Origin: CAZKWG01 sp964615375 | GTDB taxonomy: Bacteria > Myxococcota_A > UBA796 > CAZKWG01 | NCBI GenBank assembly: GCA_964615375.1 | Contig: CAZTOW010000053.1 | Span: 1-63,914, forward strand | Reading direction: 5' to 3' | DNA length: 63,914 bases | Shown here: piece after piece, positions 36,047-45,819 of the stretch | Position numbering within the stretch: the stretch's first letter is position 1 | How the letters are laid out: the number at the start of each line of letters is the position of its first letter | The notes under the pieces: generated by a model | Database searches by the model: none | Told to the model about the DNA's origin: nothing | Seen by the model: the letters and a program-made list of their open reading frames with translations, nothing else | Made by a program: the position numbers and the translations under genes

Positions 36047-37723
36047 TCACCAGCTTGAGCCATAGAGGAGATAGGCGCTCCCCGTACCGTCTCCCCCAGC
36101 GTGGTTCTGGGGCGAGCCGATGACGAGATCTGGTCGACCATCGCCGTTGACGTCTCCGGCGCCTCCGGCGTCTGCTCCGGCGACGGCACCGGCGCTGTCT
36201 CCGTAGAAGGCGAGGTCGGCCTCATCCAAGGACATCGCCCCACTCAACGGCCCGTAGGTGATGTACGTGTACCCGTCGCCTTTGAAGGGGGCGGCCACCA
36301 GGACATCCGTGTGCCCATCGCCGTCCAGGTCTCCGGGGCCGTCCACGGTCCGTCCCGCGCAGTCTCCATCCGCGCCGCCCGCGAAGGAGGCCTCCGCGTA
36401 GGAGAGCGAGCGCGTCCCAGTGAGAGACAGGCCGCCCACCACGAGGTAGGCGCCCCCAGCGCCACACGCCCCTGTCCACTCCTGGTCCGGTGCCCCGACG
36501 AGCACGTCCGGGTAGCCGTCGCCGTCCGTGTCGCCCGCGCCCGCGACCCGGAGGCCCGCCTCCTGGCCGGCCGAGACGCCCGCGAGCTTCGCGTCCGCGT
36601 CGGCCAGGTCCAGGTCGCCCGAGCTGGGGCCGAGGACCACGTAGGCCGCGCCGCTGTCCACGCTCCCGTTGCTGGCGAAGGACGCGCCGACAAGGATGTC
36701 TCCCATGCCGTCTCCGTCCACGTCCCCAGCGCTCTGCGCCACCCCCGCGTCATCATCCGCGTCCTCCCCGATGAAGCGCGCGTCGGCACGCGCGAGCGAT
36801 CCACCGCTCACCGTGGGGCCGAGCAGCAGGTAGGCGATACCCTGGGCCTCATCGCCCGCGCCCTCGGCACCCACCAGCACGTCCGGACTCCCGTCGCCGT
36901 TGGTGTCGCCCGCGGCTGCGACGTAGACGCCCGCGTTGTCGCCTGCGCCCTCCCCCAGGAGCCGCGCGCCCACAAATGGGAGGGACAGATCGTCGGCGAC
37001 CGGCCCGTTCACCACGTATGCCGCGCCCCCGTGGCTCTCGTACTGCGCCCCCACGATCAGATCGGCGTAGCCGTCGGCGTCCAGATCACCGAGCCCTGCC
37101 ACCGCGTCCCCCGCCGCGCCGTGCACTTCTCCGCCGACCAGCCGGGCGGTGGCCTCGCTCGTCTCGACCACCCCATGCGGCGCGCCCAGGTAGACATAGG
37201 CCGCGCCCATGGTGATACCATCCACGTCCGCCCAGATGGCGCCGACGATCACATCGTCCAGGCCGTCGCCGTCGACATCACCCGCTCCGTCCACGTCGTA
37301 GCCCAGTCCGTCGCCCTCGTGCGCGCCGTCCATCCGCGCATCCGCCTCCGTGAGCGAGCTCCACCCGTCCATGCCGCACGCCTCGCGGGCCTCGGCCTCT
37401 GAGCCTTCACAGTCATTGACCACGCCGTCCTCGCAGACCTCGGGCGCGCCCGGGTAGCGCGTCGGGTCCGTGTCGTCGCAATCCGTCAGCGCGGGGTCAC
37501 CGCCTCCATCCGCCAGAAAGCCGTCTCCGTCGACATCCGATGGCGGCTCCCCGGTCTCAGGGCCGCTTCCGGTGTCGCTCGTCTCGCCGCTCTCCGGAGG
37601 ATCGCCGCTCTCCGGCGCCGATCCAGTGTCCCCCGAGTCATCGCCACACCCCTCCTCCGGCAGGCAGGCGCTCCCGAGCAGGCTCAGCCACGCTACCAGG
37701 CTCGTTCCCCTTCTCCTTTTCAT
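36047..37723 (-). CDS. FG-GAP repeat lipoprotein with MopE-type metal-binding motif
   Basis: 558 aa from ATG 37723, supported by AGGAGG five bases upstream. The N-terminus MKRRRGTSLVAWLSLLGSAC is a lipoprotein signal; a linker rich in D, S, G and P follows. Next is a calcium/metal-binding segment TDCDDTDPTRYPGAPEVCED typical of myxobacterial surface proteins, and about seven FG-GAP/integrin-like repeats (GDVDGDGLDDVIVGAIWADV, GDTNGDGSPDVLVGAEGAGD, GDLDGDGHTDVLVAAPFKGD), which form a beta-propeller. Probably exposed on the cell surface. The same frame is open upstream through the CHAT-kinase gene with no stop between them. Confidence 0.85.
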   Translation of the reverse strand: MKRRRGTSLVAWLSLLGSACLPEEGCGDDSGDTGSAPESGDPPESGETSDTGSGPETGEPPSDVDGDGFLADGGGDPALTDCDDTDPTRYPGAPEVCEDGVVNDCEGSEAEAREACGMDGWSSLTEADARMDGAHEGDGLGYDVDGAGDVDGDGLDDVIVGAIWADVDGITMGAAYVYLGAPHGVVETSEATARLVGGEVHGAAGDAVAGLGDLDADGYADLIVGAQYESHGGAAYVVNGPVADDLSLPFVGARLLGEGAGDNAGVYVAAAGDTNGDGSPDVLVGAEGAGDEAQGIAYLLLGPTVSGGSLARADARFIGEDADDDAGVAQSAGDVDGDGMGDILVGASFASNGSVDSGAAYVVLGPSSGDLDLADADAKLAGVSAGQEAGLRVAGAGDTDGDGYPDVLVGAPDQEWTGACGAGGAYLVVGGLSLTGTRSLSYAEASFAGGADGDCAGRTVDGPGDLDGDGHTDVLVAAPFKGDGYTYITYGPLSGAMSLDEADLAFYGDSAGAVAGADAGGAGDVNGDGRPDLVIGSPQNHAGGDGTGSAYLLYGSSW

Positions 37724-40700
37724 CAGTACCTCCTGACGCGACCGGCGGGCCGCTGTTCCCACCCAGGACACCCAACGCCGGAGCCCCGAAACCGCAGCCA
37801 TCTCGTCCCCGCACGCCTCCTCTGGCGCCCAGACAGTGGCTGGATCCGGATAGGGGTTCACCGCTACGACCTCGAGCGTCCCCTTGCAGACCCGGAGGTT
37901 GGTGAGCCGGCCCGTCTCCTCGATCGAGGTAGGGATGGGCTTGATGTCCTCCGTCCGCCACGCGGCGACCTGCCCCTGGCGCGCCGTCGCCACGATCATG
38001 CTCCCGTCAGGAGACACCGCCACCCGGCGGAGCTCAGTGGACGGCCCGCGCAGGACCTGGATCAACCCACCGGTCCTCGCGTCGAAGACCCGAACCGAGG
38101 GCTCTCCGGTCGCGGCGAGCACCCAGCGGCCGTCTGGCGTGAAGGCCACGTCGTTCACGTCGTCGCCGCTCGTCGTCTCTCCGGCGGGCATGCGCAGCGT
38201 GGTTAGGGTCGTCCCATCACGGATGTCCCAGATTCGCAAGGTCCCATCGAAGGATCCCGAGGCCAGGTGCGCTCCGTCGGGCGAAAAAGCCAGCGCATAG
38301 ACCGTCTCGCCCACGTCGTGCCCCACGAGGCGGTGGGTCAACTTCCCCGTCGTCCCCTCCAGCACAAGCACACCCCCCTCTACGGTCCCGATCGCGATCC
38401 TCTGACCATCCTGCGACCAGCTGAAGGAGCGAAAGACCTCGCCTTTCCCATCCAGGCTCCATCGCAGCGCGCCTGCGCCATCCCGCACGTGGAGCCTCGA
38501 GCCGCTGGTCGGCTCCAACCACTGCCTGCCATCCTTGGAGAACAGGCAGCCGGTCGGTCGAGCAGGTCCGGCGACACGACTGATCGCTGCTCCCGTGACG
38601 GTGTCGATCGTACGCCAGGCGCCTCCTTGCTCCCAGATGACGATCCGTGAACCATCCGGAGAGGTACATCCCTGTTGCGATACGCTGGAACCCGAGAGCG
38701 AGGGATCCAGCAAGCGGCGCGTCCCCTCCAGCAGGTCGATGGCGATGAGGCCCGAAGTTTCGGGAGCGAAGGCCGTCCGCCCCGCCGTGCCGATGAGAGC
38801 GCTTCCGACGGCCAGCAGCGGCGCCCCATGGCGGAGGTCCAATGTGACGGGGTTCATCAGCCCAACCGTCACTGCGACAGGGTGATCGTGATCGATGACG
38901 AAGTGGATCTTCTCGAAGTCCTCCTCGAACGGTGCCTGCCAGAGCCAGGAGGGCGATGCCGTGAGCGCAAAGCGGCGCAGCCAGCCGTCATCCGAGCCGG
39001 TGAGCACGGCGTCGCCGCGCTGTTGAAAGGCCGCAACCCATACCGCGCGCCCGTGCCCCTCCAGCGACCGCACGCGCCGCAGGTTCGGCTCAACCAGCAG
39101 CGCCTGGCCTTCCTCGTCTCCGTATGCGAGCCAACGCCCGTCCGTCGAGAAGGCCAACGCCCTCCCCCGACTCGGCCGTCGGCCGACGCGGACGTCCACC
39201 GGACGCCAGGCATCGGTGTCGAAGAGCGCGATGCCTCCATCCTCACCCGTCGCGGCCAGCCAGCGCCCGTCGGAAGAGAAGGCGACCCGGTAGTGCGCCT
39301 TCCGATACGGCCGCAGCTCCTGGACCAGGGCGCCAGTCACCAGTTCTCGGACACGCAGCGTGCCGTCCGCGAAACCGAGGGCGACCCGACCGAGCTTCGG
39401 ACTCACTCCAGCGGCCTCCAGGCCCCCTCCCTTCTCGTCGCGCCAGAGGCGCGCCCCGTCCTCTCGACGGATCAGCTCAAACCCATCCTCCGAGCCGAGA
39501 CCGACCAGGTCGGCGCCTGGGCCGGCCCCCTTCATGGCTGGCGGGAGCCTCAAGGCGAACAGGAGACGGGAGCGCACGCCTCCGACCGCGCGCTGAACGA
39601 TCGCAGGCACGTTCGTGCCGTCCTGAAAGACCAGAAGGTCCCTATCTGACGTCAGCGCGGCCAGTCCGCCTTCCCCGGTCTTCATGGCGGACACAAAGCG
39701 CTCTTGTGGGGCACGGTAGGTCTGAACCCCAGCGTGGCGTCCGCCCCAGGAGAAGAGGAGGTCTCCCCTCCCGAGCACATTGAGGAGGGGTGCCGCCACG
39801 TCCACCTCCACTCCAGAGCGCACTTGAGCGGTCGCGACAGAAGGCGGCAGGACGAGCCGCCTGCCGGTCTCCACCTCCCAGGCGTACAGCTCTCCCTGGC
39901 GATCCAAGCCCAGAACGACACCGTCCTCCGCAAAAGCCCAGGCCAGCTCCACCCCAGGTTTCATCCTGCCGACGAGGTGGACGGCGCCACCCTTCTCGAT
40001 CAGACGATCCACTTCCTCGGCGGTTGGGGGTTGCTTCGACACCTCCCCCGCGACGCGGAGCCACGCGAGCGCCTCGGCAGCCTTTCCAGCGGCCTCGGCC
40101 TCCGCCGCCCGGCTGGCCTCCAACACGCGCTCCACGTCTCGGTTCAGGCCGAGGTAGATGGCCCATATGAAGAGAAATATTAGTGCTGGTGGAGTCATCA
40201 CGTTGACGATGCGCCAGGCAGGCTTCCTCCACCGACGCGACCACCTTCCCCAGGGGGATCCGGGCGTGTCCCTCGTCGCGTCGAGTGCCTCGCGCAGCGT
40301 GAGCATGGACGGGTAGCGCCCCTCAGGCTGCCAGGAGGTGGCTCGCGCCAGGACATCAGCCAACTCCGCGGAGATGTCCATGTCCAGCAGCGCTTTGCGC
40401 GCGTCACGCCGCGCTCTGTGCAGCGCGCGCTCGCCCCCGAGCAGGAGGATGGCTATCATCCCGAATGCGTACTGGTCAGCCGCTGCGCCGGGGGTCGCCT
40501 CGGGATCTCCGACCTCGGGCGCCAGGTAAGCTACTGGACCGGCCGTCGAGGATCGGGTCTCCTGCTCCAGCGGCCGCGCCAGGTCGAAGTCCGTGATCAG
40601 GGCCTTCGACCCATCGAGGAGCACGTTGGAGGGCTTTATGTCCCGATGCACGACGCCTCTTTCGTGCGCGTAGGCCAGGGCATCGGCGATCTGGACGAGA

Positions 40701-42247
40701 ATCGCCAGCCTGTCCTGGGGCACGTTCCAGCCCTCGGCTACCGCTCGGTCCAGGTCCGGTCCGTCAATGTATGCCATCGGGTAATAGTGGTAGCCGTCAT
40801 CCTCGGCCACGCCCTCCAGGGCGCTCACGATGTTCGGGTGCCTCAAGCCCATCATCTGGCGCGCTCCGGCCTTGAAGCGCTCGACGTACGCCGGATCCAG
40901 CGCCTTGTCGGGGTGGAGGATCTTGATGGCCACGGCCGCCGCCGTCTGCAGATCCTCGGCATGCCAGACCGTCCCATAGGAGCCGGCCCCGATTCGCCTC
41001 TTCAGCCGGTAGCGCTCCGCAAGCAAGTCCTCTTCTTGGAGACGCCCGGAGCGTCTGAGCTCCGCGCGGACCTGTCGGAGACGGCGCTCGAGGTCGGACG
41101 CGTCGCTGCGTGTCTCGGCGAGACGCCTTCGCTCGGATCTCAGCGCGTCCGCCTCCTCCACCAGCCGACGATGCTCCGGCGAGCGCCAACGCGGCGGACC
41201 CCGCCCGGGGGGTGGCGCGTCGGCAAAGCCCTCCAGGCTCCCGAGGTAGAGCCGGAAGGTCCACCAGCGCCCATGCAAGTCGTCGATGGCGCTGGCGCGC
41301 AGCGTCCGCCGGCCAGCTGCGACCGCGAGCGGAACCGACCCGGTCTCCCGGATGGTCCGGTAGTACCCCCTTGAGAACGCCTCGACCGTGGCTGGCTCCA
41401 CTCTCTCCTTCGACGCGATGACCGCGCGCGTGCCCGCCGCGATGAGCGCCGCAGCGAGGCCGTGGACCTCCGGTATCCCTCCCTTGCAGACGTCAACCCG
41501 CACCGCGTGGGAGCGTTGGAGAAGCGGGGCCAGCGTCCCGGCCACCGTGTCCGGTCCCAAACGGGCTCCTTTGGGCCCGATCAGCCAGCTGAGGCCCCCC
41601 TCCTCCTCGCCGTGCGCAATGAGGTGCAGGAGGAGGCCTGTGTCCGGCTCCAGTCGGAGCTCCGGGCGCCGCGGGTCGATCAGGATCGGCGGATCGAGTC
41701 CGAGCTCCTGTAGACCGTCCAGGAGGTGGTCGCGCACGGCCGCCACGGTGGGCTCGGTCGGGTCGAGGCACCACAGGGCCACCACCCACCGGCGCGGCGT
41801 CGCGAGGGGTGGCGGAGGCGAGGCCGGGACCAGCCGCGCGATGACCGCCCCGGCGCCGACCTCCAGCGGAGCGGCAGCCTCCGGGAGCGCAATCAGCTCC
41901 ATGGGATACGCGCGGAGGCGCGGCTTGGGCATGTCCAGCGCCAGGAGCAGCGTCTCGCGGCCCTGGCACCAACCGCGCGCCTCGTGGGCGTGCGCGCTTA
42001 GCCCCGGCGCGGACCACAGGCGGGCTAGCGCCTTCGCGATCTCCCTCTCTGAGGCGCAGAAGTGCGCGTCCGTGGCAATGGTCCGCTCCACCAGGCGGCG
42101 CAGCTCTTCGTCCACGACACGCCACAGCGCGGCGGCGGCCTCGGGGTCCAGCCAGCCTTCCTCGAAGTGCCGCATCGGGTGACCCAGCAGCACGCGAACG
42201 CCGCCCTCTGTCTCGCGCACCCGCATCCGAAGAGGGATAATGGACAT
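37724..42247 (-). CDS. CHAT-Ser/Thr kinase-WD40 membrane protein
   Basis: About 1508 residues to the point where the lipoprotein starts in the same frame. Start ATG 42247 with GGAG six bases upstream. Residues 1-370: CHAT-like domain with LLHLIAHGEEEGGLSWLIG (His212) and AVRVDVCKGGIPEVHG (Cys254). Then a short coiled coil. Kinase about 415-680: RIGAGSYGTVWHAEDL, VVHRDIKPSNVLLDG, ITDFDLARPL (DFD instead of DFG). A single membrane helix, PPALIFLFIWAIYLGL, near 730 is followed by an extended WD40 propeller (ALAFSPDGAHLASGSFDGTL and similar). The kinase and CHAT parts would be cytoplasmic. It is divergent from two unknown genes. Substrates are unknown. Confidence 0.85.
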
Positions 42248-42360
42248 GATGGTCTCCATGATGAAGTCACGCAAAGGGTAGCAGCGATCGGTAGCAGCGC
42301 AGAAAAGGTGGCTCGCCGATCCAGTGACCTGGATCGCCCGCACAGACCGAGGGGGTCGCC

Positions 42361-44010
42361 ATGCCCGATGCCATCGACAGCCAGACCTTCTTCGCGCGCC
42401 GGGAGGCGCGACGCGAGGCCGCGCTGACCGCGGCGGGTCGGTTGCTCTCCGGCGCGCCGGGCGTGGTCCTTCTCCCTCTCCTCGCCGATTGGCGCTTCGC
42501 GGGGCGGAGGTCCGTGGCGGACCACCTCGCTGCGGCCCTGATCGAGCACCCGCCCTGCCCATCGTCGAGCACGATGGCCGCTCACCTCTGCCCTGTCGCT
42601 GACCTGCCCTTTCCTCCGAGCCCCGCCTGCATGTCCGAGCTGGAGCACCAGCGGCGCCTGGAGGCGGTCTGCCCGCCCTTGTCCAGACCGGACCGACTCG
42701 CAGCGCTGGCCTGGGCGCTCGCCGAGATTCAGCTCCGCGGAGCGCACTTCAGGCAGGTCGAGCGGCGGTACTGGTCGTCAGGCCGCTACCGCACCGACGC
42801 TGCCCGTGACGCGGAGATGATGGCAATGTGGGCTGCGCTCCTCGGTCCACGGCCCTGGGCGGCGCTCGGCCTGGCGCGACGCCTGCTCTTCCCGGTGGCG
42901 CGCACGGTGGCGAGGGAGTTCTTCGACCAGCACGAGCTGCCCTGGCCCGCGCGGTCATGCCACCTCACCAACCTTGAGGAGAGCTTCTTTGGCAAGCTGA
43001 TCGCCGACGATGGAGCCGGCGGCGGCCGGGCGGAGCTCGCCATCCGCACGCTGGAGTCGACCGGTCAGGGGCACTTCGACGCGTTGGTCGGGCTGCTGTC
43101 GCCCGGAGAGGCCGCGGCGCTGGCCTGGGCCCCGGGGCGCCGCAGAGGGGCGCTCACCGCCGCGGCCGCGTGGGCCGGGGGGTGTCGCGGGCGGACCGCG
43201 CTTGGCACGTTGCTGGAGGATCTGCTCGGCACCGACCTCGGCGTTTATGCTGGGCTGGCCGAGCTGAACCTGGTGCTGCGCCTGGTCGACGGCTGGGCCG
43301 CGGGGGAGGACGGAACGACGCGCGAAGCGGGCGACCACCTGACGTCGCGAAACCTCCGGCGCTGGACAGGCCGGCTTCGGGCCACCGTCCTGGCCCAGGA
43401 ACCATCCCCCGCCGGGCGCCTGCTCGAGATCCCGGCGCTTGGAGCCCGCACGTGCGCGGCCCTAAAGCGATACACGTACGCCTGGCTGTGGGACGAGCTT
43501 CACCACGGCTTTACCTGGGATTGCGGCAGGCCGGTCACGGCGCTTGCACCGCGGCCCGTGCACACGCCGACGCCTATCGCCGTCGAGCGCCTGTCCGCGG
43601 TGTCCACCTGGGTGTGCCGAGCGCTCCTCCGGTTGGAGTGGCGCGAGCTGGAGGACTGGGTGCGGCGCGGCGCCCGGCCTGAGAAGCCGCGGCGGCTCGA
43701 CGAGCTCCTGACCAGCCTGCCCGAAGACCTCGCAGACGCCCCCCAGGGCCGCGCCCGCCGCAGCTACCACCGGCTACGCGCCTTCCTTTGCCTGCGGCTG
43801 CACGAGCTCGCGCGAGGCTGGGAGGAGAGGCTCGGGGCGATCGCTGGCCTTGACTTCAACAGTCGCGGCCTGGTGGAGGCCGCATGGTCCATCCTCGGGC
43901 CCCACTGGGACCCCGAGGTCTCCTTCCCGAAGAAGGGTTTCCCCAAGATGATCTTCCGCGTGCGAAGGTCGCTTGACGAGCTCCGTACATCCAGTGGAGG
44001 TGGATCGTGA
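42361..44010 (+). CDS. Unknown 549-aa protein
   Basis: ATG 42361 with GAGGGGG upstream. Soluble, helical, rich in A, L, R and W. No signal peptide or membrane segment. Segments such as WRFAGRRSVADHLAAALIEH and SYHRLRAFLCLRLHELARGW do not recall a known family. It is divergent from the CHAT-kinase-WD40 gene across a 113-base region and overlaps the next gene (GTGA), so the pair form an operon that may be co-regulated with the CHAT kinase. Confidence 0.75.
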   Translation: MPDAIDSQTFFARREARREAALTAAGRLLSGAPGVVLLPLLADWRFAGRRSVADHLAAALIEHPPCPSSSTMAAHLCPVADLPFPPSPACMSELEHQRRLEAVCPPLSRPDRLAALAWALAEIQLRGAHFRQVERRYWSSGRYRTDAARDAEMMAMWAALLGPRPWAALGLARRLLFPVARTVAREFFDQHELPWPARSCHLTNLEESFFGKLIADDGAGGGRAELAIRTLESTGQGHFDALVGLLSPGEAAALAWAPGRRRGALTAAAAWAGGCRGRTALGTLLEDLLGTDLGVYAGLAELNLVLRLVDGWAAGEDGTTREAGDHLTSRNLRRWTGRLRATVLAQEPSPAGRLLEIPALGARTCAALKRYTYAWLWDELHHGFTWDCGRPVTALAPRPVHTPTPIAVERLSAVSTWVCRALLRLEWRELEDWVRRGARPEKPRRLDELLTSLPEDLADAPQGRARRSYHRLRAFLCLRLHELARGWEERLGAIAGLDFNSRGLVEAAWSILGPHWDPEVSFPKKGFPKMIFRVRRSLDELRTSSGGGS

Positions 44011-44615
44011 CCCGGCGCTTCCCCGAGGCCATCCTGCGTCGCTATGTACACGGGACGCTGTCTCCGTGGCGGACTGCGCTCGTCGAGGCGGCGGCGGAAG
44101 CCGATCCGGAGCTGCGCGCGGCGCTCGCGGCGCTGGCTGAGCCTTCGGAGCCAGCCGACCAGCTGCCCGGCGGCTGGCTGTTCCCTCCACCCGGCGTAAG
44201 CATTGGTCCTACTGTTTCATTCGCCGTAGACCGGCCGGTCCACCTGGGGGAGTCGCGACCGCTGCGGCCCTGGGAGCGCTTCCTCGTCCACGTCGGGCCG
44301 GTCCTGGACGCGGATCAACGCAGAATCGTCGTCCTGCTGCGGCGACCGGGGGGCTGGTCGGTGCTCTCGCCCACGGACCCCGCCGAGGACCTTCGCCTGA
44401 GCGATCTGCCTCGCAGAGCGGACGGGCGGACGGCGCTCCGCCTGCCGGCCCAGCCCATCGCTGGCCAGCAGCGCTGGGCCGTGGCCCTGCCGCCACGGGA
44501 GCCGGGACCTGACTGGAGCCTCCCCCCCGAGGAGCGCTGGCGGCCGCTCCAAGAGGCGATGGAGGCCGACCTGGTCCCTGTGTTCACTTTCGAGATCGAG
44601 GTCGAGCCTGGCTGA
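44007..44615 (+). CDS. Unknown 202-aa protein with anti-sigma-like N-terminus
   Basis: GTG start overlapping the previous stop (GTGA), with GTGGAGG upstream. Residues 1-40 (AILRRYVHGTLSPWRTALVE, then ADPELRAALAALAE) look like the short N-terminal helix pair of anti-sigma/FecR-like proteins (LxxYLxGELxPxERxxVE). The remainder is beta-rich (RRIVVLLRRPGGWSVLSPTD, VPVFTFEIEVEPG) with no membrane segment. The resemblance is weak and by eye only. Confidence 0.6.
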   Translation: MTRRFPEAILRRYVHGTLSPWRTALVEAAAEADPELRAALAALAEPSEPADQLPGGWLFPPPGVSIGPTVSFAVDRPVHLGESRPLRPWERFLVHVGPVLDADQRRIVVLLRRPGGWSVLSPTDPAEDLRLSDLPRRADGRTALRLPAQPIAGQQRWAVALPPREPGPDWSLPPEERWRPLQEAMEADLVPVFTFEIEVEPG

Positions 44616-45082
44616 ATGGGAGACGGGTCCTCGAGCGGATGTGGGCGTGGCCCGGTCGCGGGCGGTAGTCCGCAACAAGCAAAGCTGGGAGGCGGGCTGG
44701 CGTCCGTGCTGATCGCGCCCTGCCCGGAGGCGAAACGGGCCTGGTCGAGCAGGCCGGACGCGCGCCTCGGACAGGGTCTCCTGGTCATGTGCAGCTGGCA
44801 GTGAAATGCAGACCCGGCAGGGTCGGATCAGTACAACCTGGCTTATTGAGAAGTCAATCACCAACCAAATTATATAGTCTCCAGTTCGACCCATGTGCGC
44901 CATGACGCAGGGTGAACGCAAGAAAGACACTCAAACGACTTCAAGTCCACGCGCCCCTATCCGGGCGTGCGCGCCCGAAGATGTAGCTTGAATGCTGTGG
45001 AAATAACTGGCTCCCCGCGCGCGAGGGCGGACAGTGGTTGCGCCCTCTGGCCCCTGACCTTAGACCTCCGTCAGGAGGCACC
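44616..45082. other. Intergenic region with a promoter-like element
   Basis: No convincing gene. TTGAGA at 44846-44851 and ATTATA at 44869-44874, spaced by 17, form a sigma-70-like promoter pointing toward the antitoxin genes; a TATATAAT-like -10 can also be read on the other strand. This is an AT-rich island in GC-rich surroundings. Confidence 0.4.
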
Positions 45083-45265
45083 GTGGCCACACCCTCCGGC
45101 TTGAAGCGCGATGAGCCCGATGATCAGAGGTCCGAGGCCCGCTTCATCGCCTCCATCGACGCTGGCATCGCCGACGCCGACGCGGACGATCTCATGGGCA
45201 CCGATGAGCTGGAGCGCTGGCTCGCCGCCCGACGCCGGGTAGCCACGCCCGAAACACCGAGGTAG
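45083..45265 (+). CDS. Small antitoxin-like protein
   Basis: 60 aa from GTG 45083, preceded by AGGAGG. The C-terminal pattern RFIASIDAGIADADADDLMG followed by ELERWLAARRR resembles CopG/addiction-module antitoxin tails (GI..ad...ve.WL...). It lies nine bases before a second antitoxin-like gene. Confidence 0.5.
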   Translation: MATPSGLKRDEPDDQRSEARFIASIDAGIADADADDLMGTDELERWLAARRRVATPETPR

Positions 45266-45274
45266 AGTACAAGC

Positions 45275-45511
45275 ATGGCCGCACTCACCGCCCGACTCCT
45301 CGATGGCCGCTTCGTCCTGGATGACCCCACGGACGAGGATGGGCCGAAGCTCACCCTGGTCCTCGAAGAGGATGAAGACGACGAGCTCGACGCCGAGGAG
45401 CAGGCGAAGCTGGACGCTTTCCTGGACATCTCCATCGCGGCGGCGGATCGGGGTGAGACCGTCTCGGCCGAGGACTTCCTGGCGAAGCTCAAGGCGCGCC
45501 GCCAGCGATGA
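45275..45511 (+). CDS. Probable antitoxin of the ParE-like toxin
   Basis: 78 aa. Acidic (KLTLVLEEDEDDELDAEEQA) with the C-terminal addiction-module pattern AADRGETVSAEDFLAKLKAR. The stop overlaps the toxin start (ATGA), the usual arrangement of parDE/relBE-type operons. The N-terminus MAALTARLLDGRFVLDDPTD is not a classical ribbon-helix-helix. Confidence 0.7.
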   Translation: MAALTARLLDGRFVLDDPTDEDGPKLTLVLEEDEDDELDAEEQAKLDAFLDISIAAADRGETVSAEDFLAKLKARRQR

Positions 45512-45810
45512 GCCATCGCGTGCGCCTCACCCTGCCCGCGGAGGTGCAGGGCCTGGAGATCAGCGACTGGTGGGACGCCAACCGGCCCAAGGCGCCGGGG
45601 CTGTTCGACGAGGAGATGAACAAGGCGCTGGAATTCCTCGCCCGGGCGCCGCACTCGGGGGTGCAGCTCCGTGGGCGCCGCCGTGGGCTGCGGCGGATCG
45701 TGTTGCACCGAACCCGGTACTACGTCTACTACCGGGTGGATGATGCCGCACGGCTGGTCGAGGTCGTCTCGATCTGGCACACGTCGAAGGGTAAGGGGCC
45801 GCCGCTGTAG
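45508..45810 (+). CDS. ParE/RelE-type toxin
   Basis: 100 aa, the normal size. The ParE pattern is clear: EISDWWDANRPKAPGLFDEE, then FLARAPHSGVQLRGRRRGLR, then IVLHRTRYYVYYRVDDAARL and VEVVSIWHTSKG. ParE toxins act on gyrase and RelE on ribosome-bound mRNA; the sequence does not decide between them, though the R-x-YYVYYRV strand fits ParE. It is coupled to its antitoxin by ATGA. Confidence 0.88.
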   Translation: MSHRVRLTLPAEVQGLEISDWWDANRPKAPGLFDEEMNKALEFLARAPHSGVQLRGRRRGLRRIVLHRTRYYVYYRVDDAARLVEVVSIWHTSKGKGPPL

Positions 45811-45819
45811 ATCGCGGGC

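Noticed and set aside
44217..44930. 237-residue minus-strand open frame
   Set aside because: Mostly antisense to the 202-aa gene and continuing into a promoter-like AT-rich area; composition is that of a shadow frame.
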